Shown here one piece after another: positions 27,269-36,564 of a DNA stretch of 64,000 nt. The notes below the pieces were generated by a model. It saw nothing but the letters and a program-made list of their open reading frames with translations, did no database searches and had not been told where the DNA came from. Positions within the stretch are counted from its first letter, which is position 1; each line of letters begins with the position of its first letter. The DNA is from Chitinophaga rupis (GTDB lineage: Bacteria; Bacteroidota; Bacteroidia; Chitinophagales; Chitinophagaceae): NCBI RefSeq assembly GCF_900109685.1, contig NZ_FOBB01000008.1, forward strand, positions 62,001 through 126,000, given 5' to 3'. A program made the position numbers and the translations under genes.

Positions 27269-28420
27269 ATGAAAACAATTAAGAACAAGCAGATCGCCAT
27301 TGTAGGTGGCGGTCCGGGCGGACTAACGCTGGCAAGGATCTTACAAATGAACGGTGCCGGCGTAAAGGTTTATGAGCGGGATGTGAACAGGAACGTACGC
27401 GTACAGGGCACAACGTTAGACCTGCATAATGACTCCGGCTTAAAAGCGCTGCGTAAAGCAGGTTTAATGGAAGCATTCAACGCCAGCTACCGCCCTGGTG
27501 CAGATAAGCTGTGTATTACAGATAAACACGCAAATATCCTGCTGGATGAATTTTCCATTGAGGAAGGTGAAAGCGCCCGCCCTGAAATAGACCGTGGCCC
27601 GCTCCGCGGCATCCTGCTGGATTCATTGCAGCCCGGTACCGTGGTATGGGACAGCAACTTTGCGTCACTGGAAAGGCAGGCATCTTCCATTAAAATTGAA
27701 TTTAAGAACGGCACTGCTGCATATGCAGACCTTGTGATTGCAGCAGATGGGGCTAACTCTAGGATCCGCCCTTACATTACGGCTGTAAAACCTTTTTATG
27801 TGGGTGTTACTGCGGTGGAAGGCACAGTGTATGATTCAGAAAATACCATCCCTCACATTCATCAGCTTTTACGTGGCGGAAAGATCTTTACAATGGGAGA
27901 TGAAAGATCTTTGATCGTAAGCTCAAAAGGTGACGGCAGCCTTTCGTTCTTAATAGGTTTTAATGCAGATGAGTTTTGGGTAAAGAACAGCGGGATCGAT
28001 TTTGCTGATAAAGTGCAGGTGCTGGCCTGGTTTAAAACAGCCTTTGCCGGCTGGGCGCCTATCTGGGACGATCTGTTTGTACATGCCGGCTCCGCATTTA
28101 TACCCCGCCCGCAATATTGTATGCCGGTAGATCAAAGCTGGGAAGCATTGCCGGACCTTACCATGCTGGGTGATGCTGCGCACCTGATGCCGCCCTATGC
28201 AGGCGAAGGCGTGAACATGGCTATGCTGGATGCATTGGAGCTGGCAGAGTGCCTGCTAAGTGATGATTTTTCAGATACACACACTGCTATAGCAGCCTAT
28301 GAAAAGCAGATGCGTGCAAGAGCTGCTGAAATTGCACAAATGACGCTGGAACAAACCGCTGTTTTACATTCACCACAGGCGCTTGCTCATTTGCTGGAAA
28401 TGTTCCGCCCTGTTGAATAA
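27269..28420 (+). CDS. Tet(X)-like FAD-dependent monooxygenase
   Basis: A 383-residue flavoprotein of the group A aromatic hydroxylase family. An N-terminal Rossmann motif (IAIVGGGPGGLTLA) is followed by VYERD, GTTLDLHNDSGLKALRKAGL and PEIDRGPLRGILLDSL. The second FAD motif is MLGDAAHLMPPYAGEGVN. These segments match, by eye, the equivalent parts of the tetracycline-inactivating enzyme Tet(X) (TLDLHKGSG, PEINRNDLRAILLNSL, GDAAHLMPPFAGQGVN). It may hydroxylate a polycyclic compound; tetracycline activity is not proven by sequence. It is co-transcribed with the TetR gene 17 bases upstream and ends 5 bases before the convergent esterase gene. Confidence 0.88.
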   Translation: MKTIKNKQIAIVGGGPGGLTLARILQMNGAGVKVYERDVNRNVRVQGTTLDLHNDSGLKALRKAGLMEAFNASYRPGADKLCITDKHANILLDEFSIEEGESARPEIDRGPLRGILLDSLQPGTVVWDSNFASLERQASSIKIEFKNGTAAYADLVIAADGANSRIRPYITAVKPFYVGVTAVEGTVYDSENTIPHIHQLLRGGKIFTMGDERSLIVSSKGDGSLSFLIGFNADEFWVKNSGIDFADKVQVLAWFKTAFAGWAPIWDDLFVHAGSAFIPRPQYCMPVDQSWEALPDLTMLGDAAHLMPPYAGEGVNMAMLDALELAECLLSDDFSDTHTAIAAYEKQMRARAAEIAQMTLEQTAVLHSPQALAHLLEMFRPVE

Positions 28421-28425
28421 TGACC

Positions 28426-29241
28426 TCACGGCCTGGGTTTCCAAAGATCTTTCAGCTGTTTAAGCATCAGCAGAAAACCGGGGCCTGGCATATCTCCATG
28501 GCCAAAACCATCAAACTCATACAGGTAAGTTCTTTTGTGGCCGGCCAGTTTCATCATCCTGGCCAGGTAAGCATTTTCCTCGTACCGTCCCAGCATTTCC
28601 ATTTCCCGGTCGCCCGTGTAAAGGTACAAGGGAGGCGCATCTGCACGCACATGGTATAAGGGTGCATATTTGTCAATGATGGGTTGTGTATCAGCAATGC
28701 CTTTTTCCTTACGCACGGTAAAATGTGTAATAGCCTGCCCGCTGAAGGGGAACAAGGCTGCAATGCGGTTGGCGTCAATATTATATTTAGCTAAATATTC
28801 CTTATCCAATCCGATCATCTCTGCCAGGTAACCACCTGCAGAGTGGCCGGATACAATGATCTTAGCGGTATCGCCACCATACTCCCTTGCATGGCTAAAC
28901 GCCCAGGCCACTGCGGCCGTCGCATCTTCAATATAAGCCGGGCAGGATACTTTAGGGCTCAGGCGGTAATTGGCCGCAATGATGATCATTTTATGGCGCT
29001 TCAATTCTTCCGGGATGCTTTTGCTGCCGCTGGTTATCCCGCCACCGTGGAACCATACGATCACCGCTGCATTGGCCTGTTTAGCCGGGTAATAAATATC
29101 CAGCCGGCAACGCTCTTTCATGTAATCCGTCAGCTCTCCGTTGCGGTATAAGATATCTTTTTGCTCCAGGTAAGTAGTAGTATCCTGCGCCAGTACAGGC
29201 AGCGCAAAGCAGATCAGCAGCAACAAGAGCCGGTATTTCAT
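28426..29241 (-). CDS. secreted alpha/beta-hydrolase, HSL-type esterase
   Basis: A 271-residue protein with a signal peptide (hydrophobic LLLLLICFALPVLAQ). It has the oxyanion motif HGGG and the nucleophile elbow GHSAGG of the hormone-sensitive-lipase/carboxylesterase group. The likely acid is Asp in YLYTGDREMEM and the likely base is His in GFGHGDMPG. The ATG at 29241 is chosen because it directly precedes the signal; an in-frame ATG at 29289 adds 16 residues with no signal character. The substrate is unknown; short-chain esters or acetylated sugars are typical for the family. Confidence 0.9.
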   Translation of the reverse strand: MKYRLLLLLICFALPVLAQDTTTYLEQKDILYRNGELTDYMKERCRLDIYYPAKQANAAVIVWFHGGGITSGSKSIPEELKRHKMIIIAANYRLSPKVSCPAYIEDATAAVAWAFSHAREYGGDTAKIIVSGHSAGGYLAEMIGLDKEYLAKYNIDANRIAALFPFSGQAITHFTVRKEKGIADTQPIIDKYAPLYHVRADAPPLYLYTGDREMEMLGRYEENAYLARMMKLAGHKRTYLYEFDGFGHGDMPGPGFLLMLKQLKDLWKPRP

Positions 29242-29407
29242 GATAAAATGATTTACTTGTAAAGAAAATAAAAAAACAGGAACATCCACATTGGGTCATG
29301 AAAAGAATAGGCATTCCGGGCACCATTTTTGAAATGGTGGCACATCAATCATTCTAAACCAAGCGTATTACGTAGCAGTTTATTCTTTATTAAAAACCTG
29401 TTCTCAC

Positions 29408-30250
29408 ATGAAAAAAACGTTAATCCTTTTTTCTGCCGGGATATTGATTGCCTGGCTTTCCGGCTGTAGTAAAAAAGATGACAAAACACCTCAGGAAACA
29501 CAGAACAAAGACATGGCCGGTTGCCTGGGATATGCATCCGGGTACGCTAATTCCGGCGTTATGGGCGCTGCCAGCACCTACGATTTTAAGTCGGCGCAGA
29601 ACAACCAGTTCTTTGCAGGAGAAGTGAGCATCCAAAAGGGCTTCTGGAATAATATTCCTGCTGAGGTACATGTACTGTACGAAAGCAGCGCAGACTACCG
29701 TAACGCATATGCCAGCCCGGATGGCAAGATCCTTTTTGGATATGAAATGTTCTACTACCTGGTGCGTTCTTTCAGTAAAATAGAAGGCAGCGATAACCTT
29801 TCGCCTTTACCGGTGGATGGTGTGCTGGCCCATGAATGGGGGCATCGTGTACAGTTCACCGTAGGATGGACGGATTATGCAAAAGCCTCTTACCGGGAGC
29901 TGGAAGCCGACTTCTTCTCGGGCTACTACATGGGATTGGCCAAGCAATGGTTATGGGCGCAGATCCAAACCTATTATAATGCCATTTATGCCTCCGGGGA
30001 TTATTATTACAATTCCCCCGACCATCATGGTACGCCGCAGCAACGGCTGAATGCCGCTTACGCAGGGCTCACCGTCGCAGTGTATGAGCTTAATAACAAC
30101 GTGCATTATACCTACAACCAGCTGCACAGCATTTTTAATCAGAAAGTGCATAGTGAAATAGGCGCACGCAAAAGCAATGTATTCCCGGAAGTGGAGTATC
30201 CCAAAGATCTGACAAAAGAAAAAATAGAACGATTATATCCCACCCTGTAA
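29408..30250 (+). CDS. lipoprotein with neutral zinc metallopeptidase-like domain
   Basis: A 280-residue lipoprotein (lipobox LSGC near residue 20). The zinc motif HEWGH is at residues 142-146, followed by RELEADFFSGYY in which Glu164 or Glu166 would be the third zinc ligand. The ELEAD motif is characteristic of the YpfJ-type 'putative neutral zinc metallopeptidase' group. A later HHGTPQQRLNAAYAGL also matches the conserved C-terminal QR motif of that group. It is anchored in the envelope and presumably faces the periplasm or exterior. It is monocistronic, with a hairpin at the stop codon. Confidence 0.87.
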   Translation: MKKTLILFSAGILIAWLSGCSKKDDKTPQETQNKDMAGCLGYASGYANSGVMGAASTYDFKSAQNNQFFAGEVSIQKGFWNNIPAEVHVLYESSADYRNAYASPDGKILFGYEMFYYLVRSFSKIEGSDNLSPLPVDGVLAHEWGHRVQFTVGWTDYAKASYRELEADFFSGYYMGLAKQWLWAQIQTYYNAIYASGDYYYNSPDHHGTPQQRLNAAYAGLTVAVYELNNNVHYTYNQLHSIFNQKVHSEIGARKSNVFPEVEYPKDLTKEKIERLYPTL

Positions 30251-30270
30251 TGCCGGTTAACCCGGCATTA
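30248..30270 (+). terminator. hairpin overlapping the stop codon
   Basis: A perfect 9-bp stem TAATGCCGG/CCGGCATTA starts within the stop codon of the metallopeptidase gene. The T-tract after it is weak, so it may be a 3'-end stabiliser rather than a strict terminator. Confidence 0.55.
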
Positions 30271-30423
30271 CGCCTTTATAACCCCAAATAATTTACTGCT
30301 TTTTTGTTTTTTTATTACTACTTTTATTCAGGTAACAGGATAAGATGGAAGACTATGAGCGTTACTGTTTTTCAATCCCTATATAACCGATAATCCCAAT
30401 CAGCAGTAAATTAACCTTTACAG

Positions 30424-32745
30424 ATGTTCGATTCCCCCGTACTAAATGTGGTGATAGGGCTCACCCTCATCTATCTCCTATACAGCCTGCTGGCCAGCCT
30501 TCTGGGCGAGTTATTATCAACCACCTTTAACCTGCGTTCCCTTTTGCTGCGGGTAGCATTGGAAAGAATGCTCAATGACGGTTATTATGCCCGGCGGGAT
30601 AAATGGCGCAATCGCTGGAGCGCTATCGTGAACGCAGTGCGGTGGTTTTTCCTTTTCCCCAACAGTGATTTTAAGAACAGCCTGGCCGGCCGTTTTTATG
30701 AGCACCCTTCTATTAAATATCTTGCCAAGGCAGAGCGGCGCTCACCGTTTGCAGAAACGCGCCCCTCTTACCTTACCGATGTATATTTCGTAAGTACGTT
30801 CATCCGTATGCTCATAGAAATGGGTATGGGAAATACGGATGATGAAAAGATAGCGTCTGCCCTGAAGCTGAATACCCTGCATATGCAGCCACGTACGGCA
30901 AAAAATGTGACCGGCATTTACCAGGAGGCAAAGGGCGACACGGCCGCTTTTAAAGAAGGGCTGCGGCGCTGGTACAATGAAACCATGGACCGCGCCAATG
31001 GCTGGTACAAACGTAAAATGCAGTTCCTGCTGCTGCTCATCGGCCTGTTGTTATCTATACTTTTTAATGTCGATACCATCCGTATCACAAAGCTCCTGGC
31101 CCGTGATCCGGATGCAAGGTCTGAGATGGTAAAAATGAGCATTGCCATTGCCAATGATACCACTATTGAAAATGTGATCACGGATAAAGACAGCCTCCGG
31201 CGGGCCGCCATACTGGATTCCGGCTATGCGCATGTGCAGCGTGATATTGAGGATGCAGGTTTGCTCCTGGGCCTGGGCTGGAATTTTGACCAGTTAAGCT
31301 CTCCCATAGAATATAAGGTAGTACATAAAAAAACGCCAAAGCTATCTGACGGATTGCTGGAGCTGGATGCTGCTGCAAAATCAGTAAGGGTGGCCGACTC
31401 CATGCACCGGGCCAGTGAGGAGCGTAACTGCTGGGCGGTAAAAACATTGCTGCCGGAAATAAAACAAACAGACAGGCAGATCCTCGATATAAAAATGGCC
31501 GCGCTGCAGGGAAGTATAAAGGACACTTCAAAAGTAAAAGAGCTCCGTGGTAAAAAAGATACCCTGTTAAAGCTGCTGGATGCCCGTAAGGAAATGCTGG
31601 CCAATGACAGCCTGGAATTTGCTGCGCTTGGTTATATTATCTGCAACACCTTTAAAGACCTGCGCCTGCTGGGTTTTTTGCTTACTGCGCTTATGATCTC
31701 ACTGGGCGCTCCTTTCTGGTTTGATCTTTTAAAGAAGCTGGTAAGCCTGCGCGGTGCGGGCGTAAGGCCCGAACCCAGCGACAATGAGGTGCTGGTGAAA
31801 AAAGTATTGCCGGATGCCAATGCACCTGCCGTAGTAGTGGCAGCAGAGGTAACGCCTTTATTTGCTACTGTGCAGGATGAATTTGTATGGAAATACCGTG
31901 CATCGCTTTTAGCTCTGCCTTCCGTAAGGGCTGTCTTTACCTTTTATGATAATGACGGAAATTGCAAGGTGCAGGTAAATGTAACGGAAGCAGCAGCAGA
32001 GCAGGAGGTCAGAGACCTGCTTACAAAGCTGGGCATTAACCCCGTGCCGGGCTGGCTGCTGGTCAAAGTAACGGGAATCCCCCGCTCCAATGCACCGCTG
32101 CATGCCGTGGGTAACTTTAATAACATGGCCTTTGCTCATGGATCGCTGAGCTGTATCCTGAAAGATTCCACTAACGAGGACCGCTTTGTATTATCCTGCT
32201 GGCATGTGCTGAAAGGGGATACGGATTTTGATGCGCTTTTTATTCGACACCCGCTGGTGGTAAATAATACTAACACCATTATAGCTGACCTGGAAGTGGG
32301 CGGCATTCTGAATACGCTGGATTACGGACTGGCGCGCTGCCGGCCCAATATGCCCGTTATCACCAATGATTGGCTGATCGAAAAGCTGGAGCTGTCCACA
32401 CCCTTTAAACACCGCCTGGTAGAAACAGATGATATTAAGAAACATATTACGCTCCGCTATTTTGATGTAGAAACGCAGGCCGCTGCAAATGGCATTATTT
32501 ACGCCGTGTGCCCGGAAGTACAGGTGGATTACCGCGATAAGTCGCGCATGGTGCAGGATGTGATTGTGCTGCAGCAAGGGCTGAATACTGTGCTCCCGAT
32601 CTCTCAGCCCGGCAATTCAGGTGCGCTTTTATTTGACGCAAAAAACGACGCCATCGGCATGATCATAGCCGGTGATGAGAACTATACCTATGCTATAAAA
32701 TTGTCCAATTTCTTCAACCTTCATAAGGAAAAATCCTTTGCCTGA
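30424..32745 (+). CDS. membrane protein with C-terminal trypsin-like serine protease domain
   Basis: A 773-residue protein. A membrane helix lies at residues 8-28, a second near 200 (LLLLIGLLLSILF) and a third near 420 (LLGFLLTALMISLGA), with a long charged, partly coiled region between the last two. After a linker, residues about 560-770 form a trypsin-like domain with His594 (SCWHVL), Asp633 (LDYGLAR) and Ser732 (QPGNSGALL), so the triad is complete. The N-terminal domain is not recognised. The stop overlaps the start of the next gene (ATGA), so translation is coupled. The pair may form an envelope proteolysis or stress-response unit; this is inference. Confidence 0.85.
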   Translation: MFDSPVLNVVIGLTLIYLLYSLLASLLGELLSTTFNLRSLLLRVALERMLNDGYYARRDKWRNRWSAIVNAVRWFFLFPNSDFKNSLAGRFYEHPSIKYLAKAERRSPFAETRPSYLTDVYFVSTFIRMLIEMGMGNTDDEKIASALKLNTLHMQPRTAKNVTGIYQEAKGDTAAFKEGLRRWYNETMDRANGWYKRKMQFLLLLIGLLLSILFNVDTIRITKLLARDPDARSEMVKMSIAIANDTTIENVITDKDSLRRAAILDSGYAHVQRDIEDAGLLLGLGWNFDQLSSPIEYKVVHKKTPKLSDGLLELDAAAKSVRVADSMHRASEERNCWAVKTLLPEIKQTDRQILDIKMAALQGSIKDTSKVKELRGKKDTLLKLLDARKEMLANDSLEFAALGYIICNTFKDLRLLGFLLTALMISLGAPFWFDLLKKLVSLRGAGVRPEPSDNEVLVKKVLPDANAPAVVVAAEVTPLFATVQDEFVWKYRASLLALPSVRAVFTFYDNDGNCKVQVNVTEAAAEQEVRDLLTKLGINPVPGWLLVKVTGIPRSNAPLHAVGNFNNMAFAHGSLSCILKDSTNEDRFVLSCWHVLKGDTDFDALFIRHPLVVNNTNTIIADLEVGGILNTLDYGLARCRPNMPVITNDWLIEKLELSTPFKHRLVETDDIKKHITLRYFDVETQAAANGIIYAVCPEVQVDYRDKSRMVQDVIVLQQGLNTVLPISQPGNSGALLFDAKNDAIGMIIAGDENYTYAIKLSNFFNLHKEKSFA

Positions 32746-35180
32746 TGACAAAAATTTACCTGACGATGGTGCTGTTTGTTTGCACCTTTTTCCCTGCCTT
32801 CTCCCAAAATGAAAATCTGTTAAAGATAGATGTAAACGGCACTACGCTTGCAGATGTGACCTTTAGCTATAAAGGCAAGCTCAAGCCCGGCTTAATAAAC
32901 CTGGATAGCTCCTGGAAGCTGGCGCTGAATGATGCCGGCCACCATGCGCTTAAAATAACCCTGGTGAATACGGTAGGGCCAAGCAGGGATACCTTATTCC
33001 TTCATAACCTGGGTTTTACACTGGCAGTTCCTGACAGAAAAATTGAAAGCTTTCAGCTGGCGCAAACATTTACACTGAATGTGTACCTGAATGATAGCCT
33101 GCACATTTCCCGGCAATGTATCTATCCGGAGGCTGTAGCACCAAGTGCATCTTCACCCGTTGTGCCTGTACCTGCACCTGCGCTGGCCGGGCAGCCGCCA
33201 ACAGTTGCGGCTAATGTAGGTGCTATGATCAATGATGCATTAAGGCTTGCCGGCGATCTCTCACCAGGTCAGAGGCAGGACATACTGGCCTATTATGCCC
33301 AGGTGAAAAATAGCCCCGACGCTATACAGGCTGCTTATAATGATAACAAACACCTGCAGATCTTTGTAACGTCAAAAATAGGTGGTGCCGGCGCCCACAA
33401 TAGCAACAACTTTGTAGGCTCCCTGCTGGATAATGTTGGCGGGCTGGATGTAACCAATCTTGCGCTGGGTGCTACGGACTTTATTATTAAACGCGGAAAG
33501 GAGGAGCTGAACATCGCCTTCTTTAAAAAGTTCCAGGACTTAATTTCGAAACCGGAGCTGCGGGACCTGCAAACCGTTTTCCCTGCCACCTGGCGCACCT
33601 TATACCTGGTAGGCGATGATATTTATAATTACAACCGCTATTTACAAACCTTACAGAACGCCTTTAAGAACGATATTGCGCAGCTCTCTGCCAACCTGCC
33701 TTCCATCATTGATAATCACCCCTTGTTCTTTGCCGCGCATCCTGAGCTGGAAGCCAGCCTGCGCAGCGGTCTTTACTTTGCCAACAGCCTGCGCGACGGC
33801 GTGCATCCCGGTGAGATGATAGACCTGTATGATGCATCTTTGCTGGATAAATTTGACTGTACCTTTACCGCCGCAGGCGTAGTCACCAATCCTAATTACA
33901 GAACCTCGGTGGAGCTTTTACAACTGTTTTCTTTTTCACTCCGTAACCAGACCAGTGAAACCAATACAGCTTATTGGGTTGCACCTAAAATGCTCCAGCA
34001 ATTAGTAGCAAACCCCTTAGCTGCAAAATATTTTTTAGGACTGTTATACCAATATGGCAAAACCAGGTTTACGCAGCTGAACTTTAAAACCAGTAGCGGC
34101 ACTTTTAATGTACTGGAAAGTATTAACGACCTGGCAGACCATGAAGCAGATATTAAAGCATGGTTCAACTGCCTGTCAACCCTGGTTATAAAAACGCAAA
34201 GTCTCAATACACTGGTAAAAACCTATGAGCGGCAAAGCAGCGATTCTATGAAAATAGAGCAGCTTTATACTTACTTCCAGGCATCGGTAGACCTTTTAAA
34301 ATATGCCACGCGCGTAACACAGCTGCCAGGGCTGCAGGATCCCGGGCTTGAACAAAAATTCTCCGTGTATTTTGAAACAGCAGATGGTGCCGCCTCGCTG
34401 ATCGTAAATGCGAACCGTGCCCGGTATACCGCTGCGGTATCAGATGCAGTGCACATCTATGACCTGGTGCGTAACCGGGATCATGACGCAATCGTTAAAT
34501 TATTAAAGGATTCGCTGGCTGTTGCGGGCATCACAGCTGAGCAGAAAAAAGCCCTTAACGGGCAATTGCAAAAAGAGATGGCGGTTAGCGGGCTTACAAA
34601 GAACTTTTTCCGTTACGGTACTTTTATGGCCACGGTAGCAGATGCAGACTCGCCGAAGGAAGTATCGGATGCTATTGAAGCATTTGCGCTGCCTGCCGGT
34701 TCTTCCCGCATTAAAAGGGAATCTCCGTTCAATGTTTCGCTGAATGCCTATGCCGGCCTGTATGCCGGTTATGAACGTATTAGCGGTCTTAAGGCAGACA
34801 AGGACGTGAAGATAAATTCCTACGGGGTAACCGTACCCATTGGGGTAGCCATCAGCACCAGCCGTTCGCATTGGTCTTATTCAGCGTTCCTTTCTCTTGT
34901 GGACCTGGGCGCAGTAGCAGCTTTCCGGGTAAAGAACGATTCTGTGAACGAAGTGCCCTCCATTCAGCTGAAGGATATTTTTTCACCAGGCTTATTCTTC
35001 TCACTGGGCCTGCCGAAAAGCCCTATATCCCTGAACCTGGGCGCACAGGTAGGACCTAACCTGAGAAAGGTGACCACTACTGAAAACGACTATTCAGGCA
35101 ATACTTATCTGCGGTTCAGCCTCTCCGTGCTGGTGGATATTCCCTTGCTTAATTTTTATACGAAAACAAAAGAGGATTAA
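32745..35180 (+). CDS. secreted protein, possibly outer-membrane-associated, unknown family
   Basis: An 811-residue protein with a signal peptide ending near AFSQ (residue 21). The N-terminal part is beta-rich, followed by a Pro/Ala-rich linker (about 128-150). The long middle is mainly helical. The last 150 residues alternate polar and hydrophobic positions with aromatics (LNAYAGLYAGYERI, SHWSYSAFLSLVDLGAVAAF, YLRFSLSVLVDIPLLNF), as expected for a small membrane-embedded beta-barrel or beta-sandwich. It overlaps the preceding protease gene by one base (ATGA) and ends before a terminator. No family was recognised. Confidence 0.75.
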   Translation: MTKIYLTMVLFVCTFFPAFSQNENLLKIDVNGTTLADVTFSYKGKLKPGLINLDSSWKLALNDAGHHALKITLVNTVGPSRDTLFLHNLGFTLAVPDRKIESFQLAQTFTLNVYLNDSLHISRQCIYPEAVAPSASSPVVPVPAPALAGQPPTVAANVGAMINDALRLAGDLSPGQRQDILAYYAQVKNSPDAIQAAYNDNKHLQIFVTSKIGGAGAHNSNNFVGSLLDNVGGLDVTNLALGATDFIIKRGKEELNIAFFKKFQDLISKPELRDLQTVFPATWRTLYLVGDDIYNYNRYLQTLQNAFKNDIAQLSANLPSIIDNHPLFFAAHPELEASLRSGLYFANSLRDGVHPGEMIDLYDASLLDKFDCTFTAAGVVTNPNYRTSVELLQLFSFSLRNQTSETNTAYWVAPKMLQQLVANPLAAKYFLGLLYQYGKTRFTQLNFKTSSGTFNVLESINDLADHEADIKAWFNCLSTLVIKTQSLNTLVKTYERQSSDSMKIEQLYTYFQASVDLLKYATRVTQLPGLQDPGLEQKFSVYFETADGAASLIVNANRARYTAAVSDAVHIYDLVRNRDHDAIVKLLKDSLAVAGITAEQKKALNGQLQKEMAVSGLTKNFFRYGTFMATVADADSPKEVSDAIEAFALPAGSSRIKRESPFNVSLNAYAGLYAGYERISGLKADKDVKINSYGVTVPIGVAISTSRSHWSYSAFLSLVDLGAVAAFRVKNDSVNEVPSIQLKDIFSPGLFFSLGLPKSPISLNLGAQVGPNLRKVTTTENDYSGNTYLRFSLSVLVDIPLLNFYTKTKED

Positions 35181-35203
35181 GGTCCCTGGCAATTAAATAA
35201 ACG

Positions 35204-35238
35204 AAGGTGCATCACATTTGTGGTGCACCTTTTTTTTA
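35204..35238 (+). terminator. intrinsic terminator after the protease operon
   Basis: AGGTGCATCACA pairs with TGTGGTGCACCT (one G-T pair) and is followed by a T-run, 24 bases after the stop. Confidence 0.88.
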
Positions 35239-35408
35239 GAATGATCAAAATGGCTGCAATAAAAGGGTTAAACCATCCCCGGGGGCAGGGGATGAAATTA
35301 AGTGTATGATTGACAGGTAGATATGTGCAGATCCTGAGGAGGAAAATGCCCGCCAGATCCTGATCTATCCCCGGAATTATAAAATTTTTTAAGAAAAATG
35401 AAAATTAA

Positions 35409-35441
35409 CTAAAACGTTTTAGCAAAAAACACTTATCTTTA
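35409..35441 (+). promoter_or_regulatory. LacI-type palindrome with -7 box
   Basis: CTAAAACGTTTTAG (35409-35422) is a perfect 14-base palindrome with the central CG typical of LacI-family operators. TATCTTTA at 35434-35441 fits a Bacteroidota -7 box. The palindrome would cover the -33 region. No sugar-utilisation gene follows. Confidence 0.5.
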
Positions 35442-35721
35442 CGTCAGTTTTTCATAACGTGGAATTTATAAAGGCAAACGGCTTTGTTCACAGGGCCGTA
35501 TTTTTTTTTAATACCATTGATCCTCATTTTATTTTCCACCTGATTTTTTACCCATTAGTAACTAAATATCAGTACGCCAAACCTGGCAAAAAGGAAATTT
35601 CAATCACCGGGCCGGTGATTAAAACGGGAGCTTGGGAACATGCAAGCTGCCGCATACGTACTTTTTGGGGTAATGTTAAAAGCACTTTCTTAAGCAGGGT
35701 AATAGCCTGTGAATAATGGTT

Positions 35722-35743
35722 ACTATCTAATTAAATAGATAGT
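35722..35743. promoter_or_regulatory. inverted repeat, possible operator
   Basis: ACTATCTA and TAGATAGT form a perfect 8-bp inverted repeat with a 6-base AT-only spacer, about 115 bases before the -7 box of the thioredoxin gene. The protein that would bind is unknown. Confidence 0.35.
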
Positions 35744-35856
35744 GAGCTAAGCCAGCTCCCTGTTGGTTTTTGTAAGCTATGACCCTGATAGTCCGGCACT
35801 GGAACGTTCCGAAATTATTAGTCTATAGGATTAGTAGGTTATTTGCGGATAATTGA

Positions 35857-35864
35857 TATCTTTG
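35857..35864 (+). promoter_or_regulatory. -7 promoter element of the thioredoxin gene
   Basis: TATCTTTG is an exact match to the Bacteroidota TAnnTTTG -7 consensus, 31 bases before the ATG. The -33 element is not obvious. Confidence 0.5.
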
Positions 35865-35895
35865 TGTATCAAACCAACTCTCCTTATTATTAAGT

Positions 35896-36486
35896 ATGAA
35901 AAAAGCATTTAGGAATATCCTGCAAACCCTGTTGGTAGTAAGCATATCAGCTGTTTGGGGTAACCATTTAAAAGCGCAGTCAGCTAATCATGACCTGGGC
36001 AAACAGGCCGCTGACCCTAATGCCATCGACCGTGGCTACCTGGTTAAAGTAGGGGAGCAGGCCCCGGACGATTTTGAGCTGCTGCTGCAGGATGGTAGTA
36101 AAACCTCCCTGAAGCAGCTCCGGGGAAAAATCGTGGTATTACAGTTCACCGCCAGCTGGTGCAGTGTATGCCGTAAGGAAATGCCGCACCTGGAAAGCGA
36201 TGTGTGGAAAGCTTACCAGGATAAGAATGTGGTCCTGATCGGGGTTGACCGCGATGAGCCGCTGGAAAAAGTACAGCAATTCCACCAGGATATGAAGATC
36301 ACTTATCCGCTGGCCCTGGATCCGGGCGCTGATATCTTTGGCCGCTTTGCAGTGAAAAAGAGCGGGGTTACCCGTAACGTAGTAATAGACCCTAACGGCA
36401 AAATAGTTTTTCTTACCCGCTTATATGATCCGAATGAATTTAGTGAAATGGTGAAAGTAATTGATGGATTGGCAAAGCGATCGTAA
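35896..36486 (+). CDS. exported TlpA-type thioredoxin-like protein
   Basis: A 196-residue redoxin-family protein. A signal peptide (LLVVSISAVWGNHLKAQ) places it in the periplasm. The thioredoxin fold begins at about residue 50 (GEQAPDDFELLLQDGSKTSL). The active site is WCSVC, with both cysteines present, and the cis-Pro region is ITYPLALDP. Family members reduce disulfides or mature cytochromes in the periplasm; the specific partner is unknown. The gene is monocistronic, with a promoter box 31 bases upstream and a hairpin 80 bases downstream. Confidence 0.92.
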   Translation: MKKAFRNILQTLLVVSISAVWGNHLKAQSANHDLGKQAADPNAIDRGYLVKVGEQAPDDFELLLQDGSKTSLKQLRGKIVVLQFTASWCSVCRKEMPHLESDVWKAYQDKNVVLIGVDRDEPLEKVQQFHQDMKITYPLALDPGADIFGRFAVKKSGVTRNVVIDPNGKIVFLTRLYDPNEFSEMVKVIDGLAKRS

Positions 36487-36564
36487 AAAAAGAAAAATGT
36501 AAACCGACGACGGAGGTTCATAGAGGCTATTTTAAAGACTTTATGACGGGATAAATGTAAGATT

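Larger units (their letters stand above)
35239..35895. other. 657-bp region with regulatory signals and no convincing gene
   Basis: It contains a perfect palindrome plus -7 box (35409-35441), an inverted repeat ACTATCTA/TAGATAGT (35722-35743) and the promoter of the thioredoxin gene. An 85-codon frame from a GTG at 35459 lies just after the first promoter. Its product is hydrophobic and Phe-rich, without recognisable features, and is not called as a gene. Confidence 0.55.

Noticed and set aside
35459..35716. 85-codon frame from GTG after the LacI-type promoter
   Set aside because: The product is Phe- and Ile-rich without domain or signal features; kept only as part of the intergenic description.
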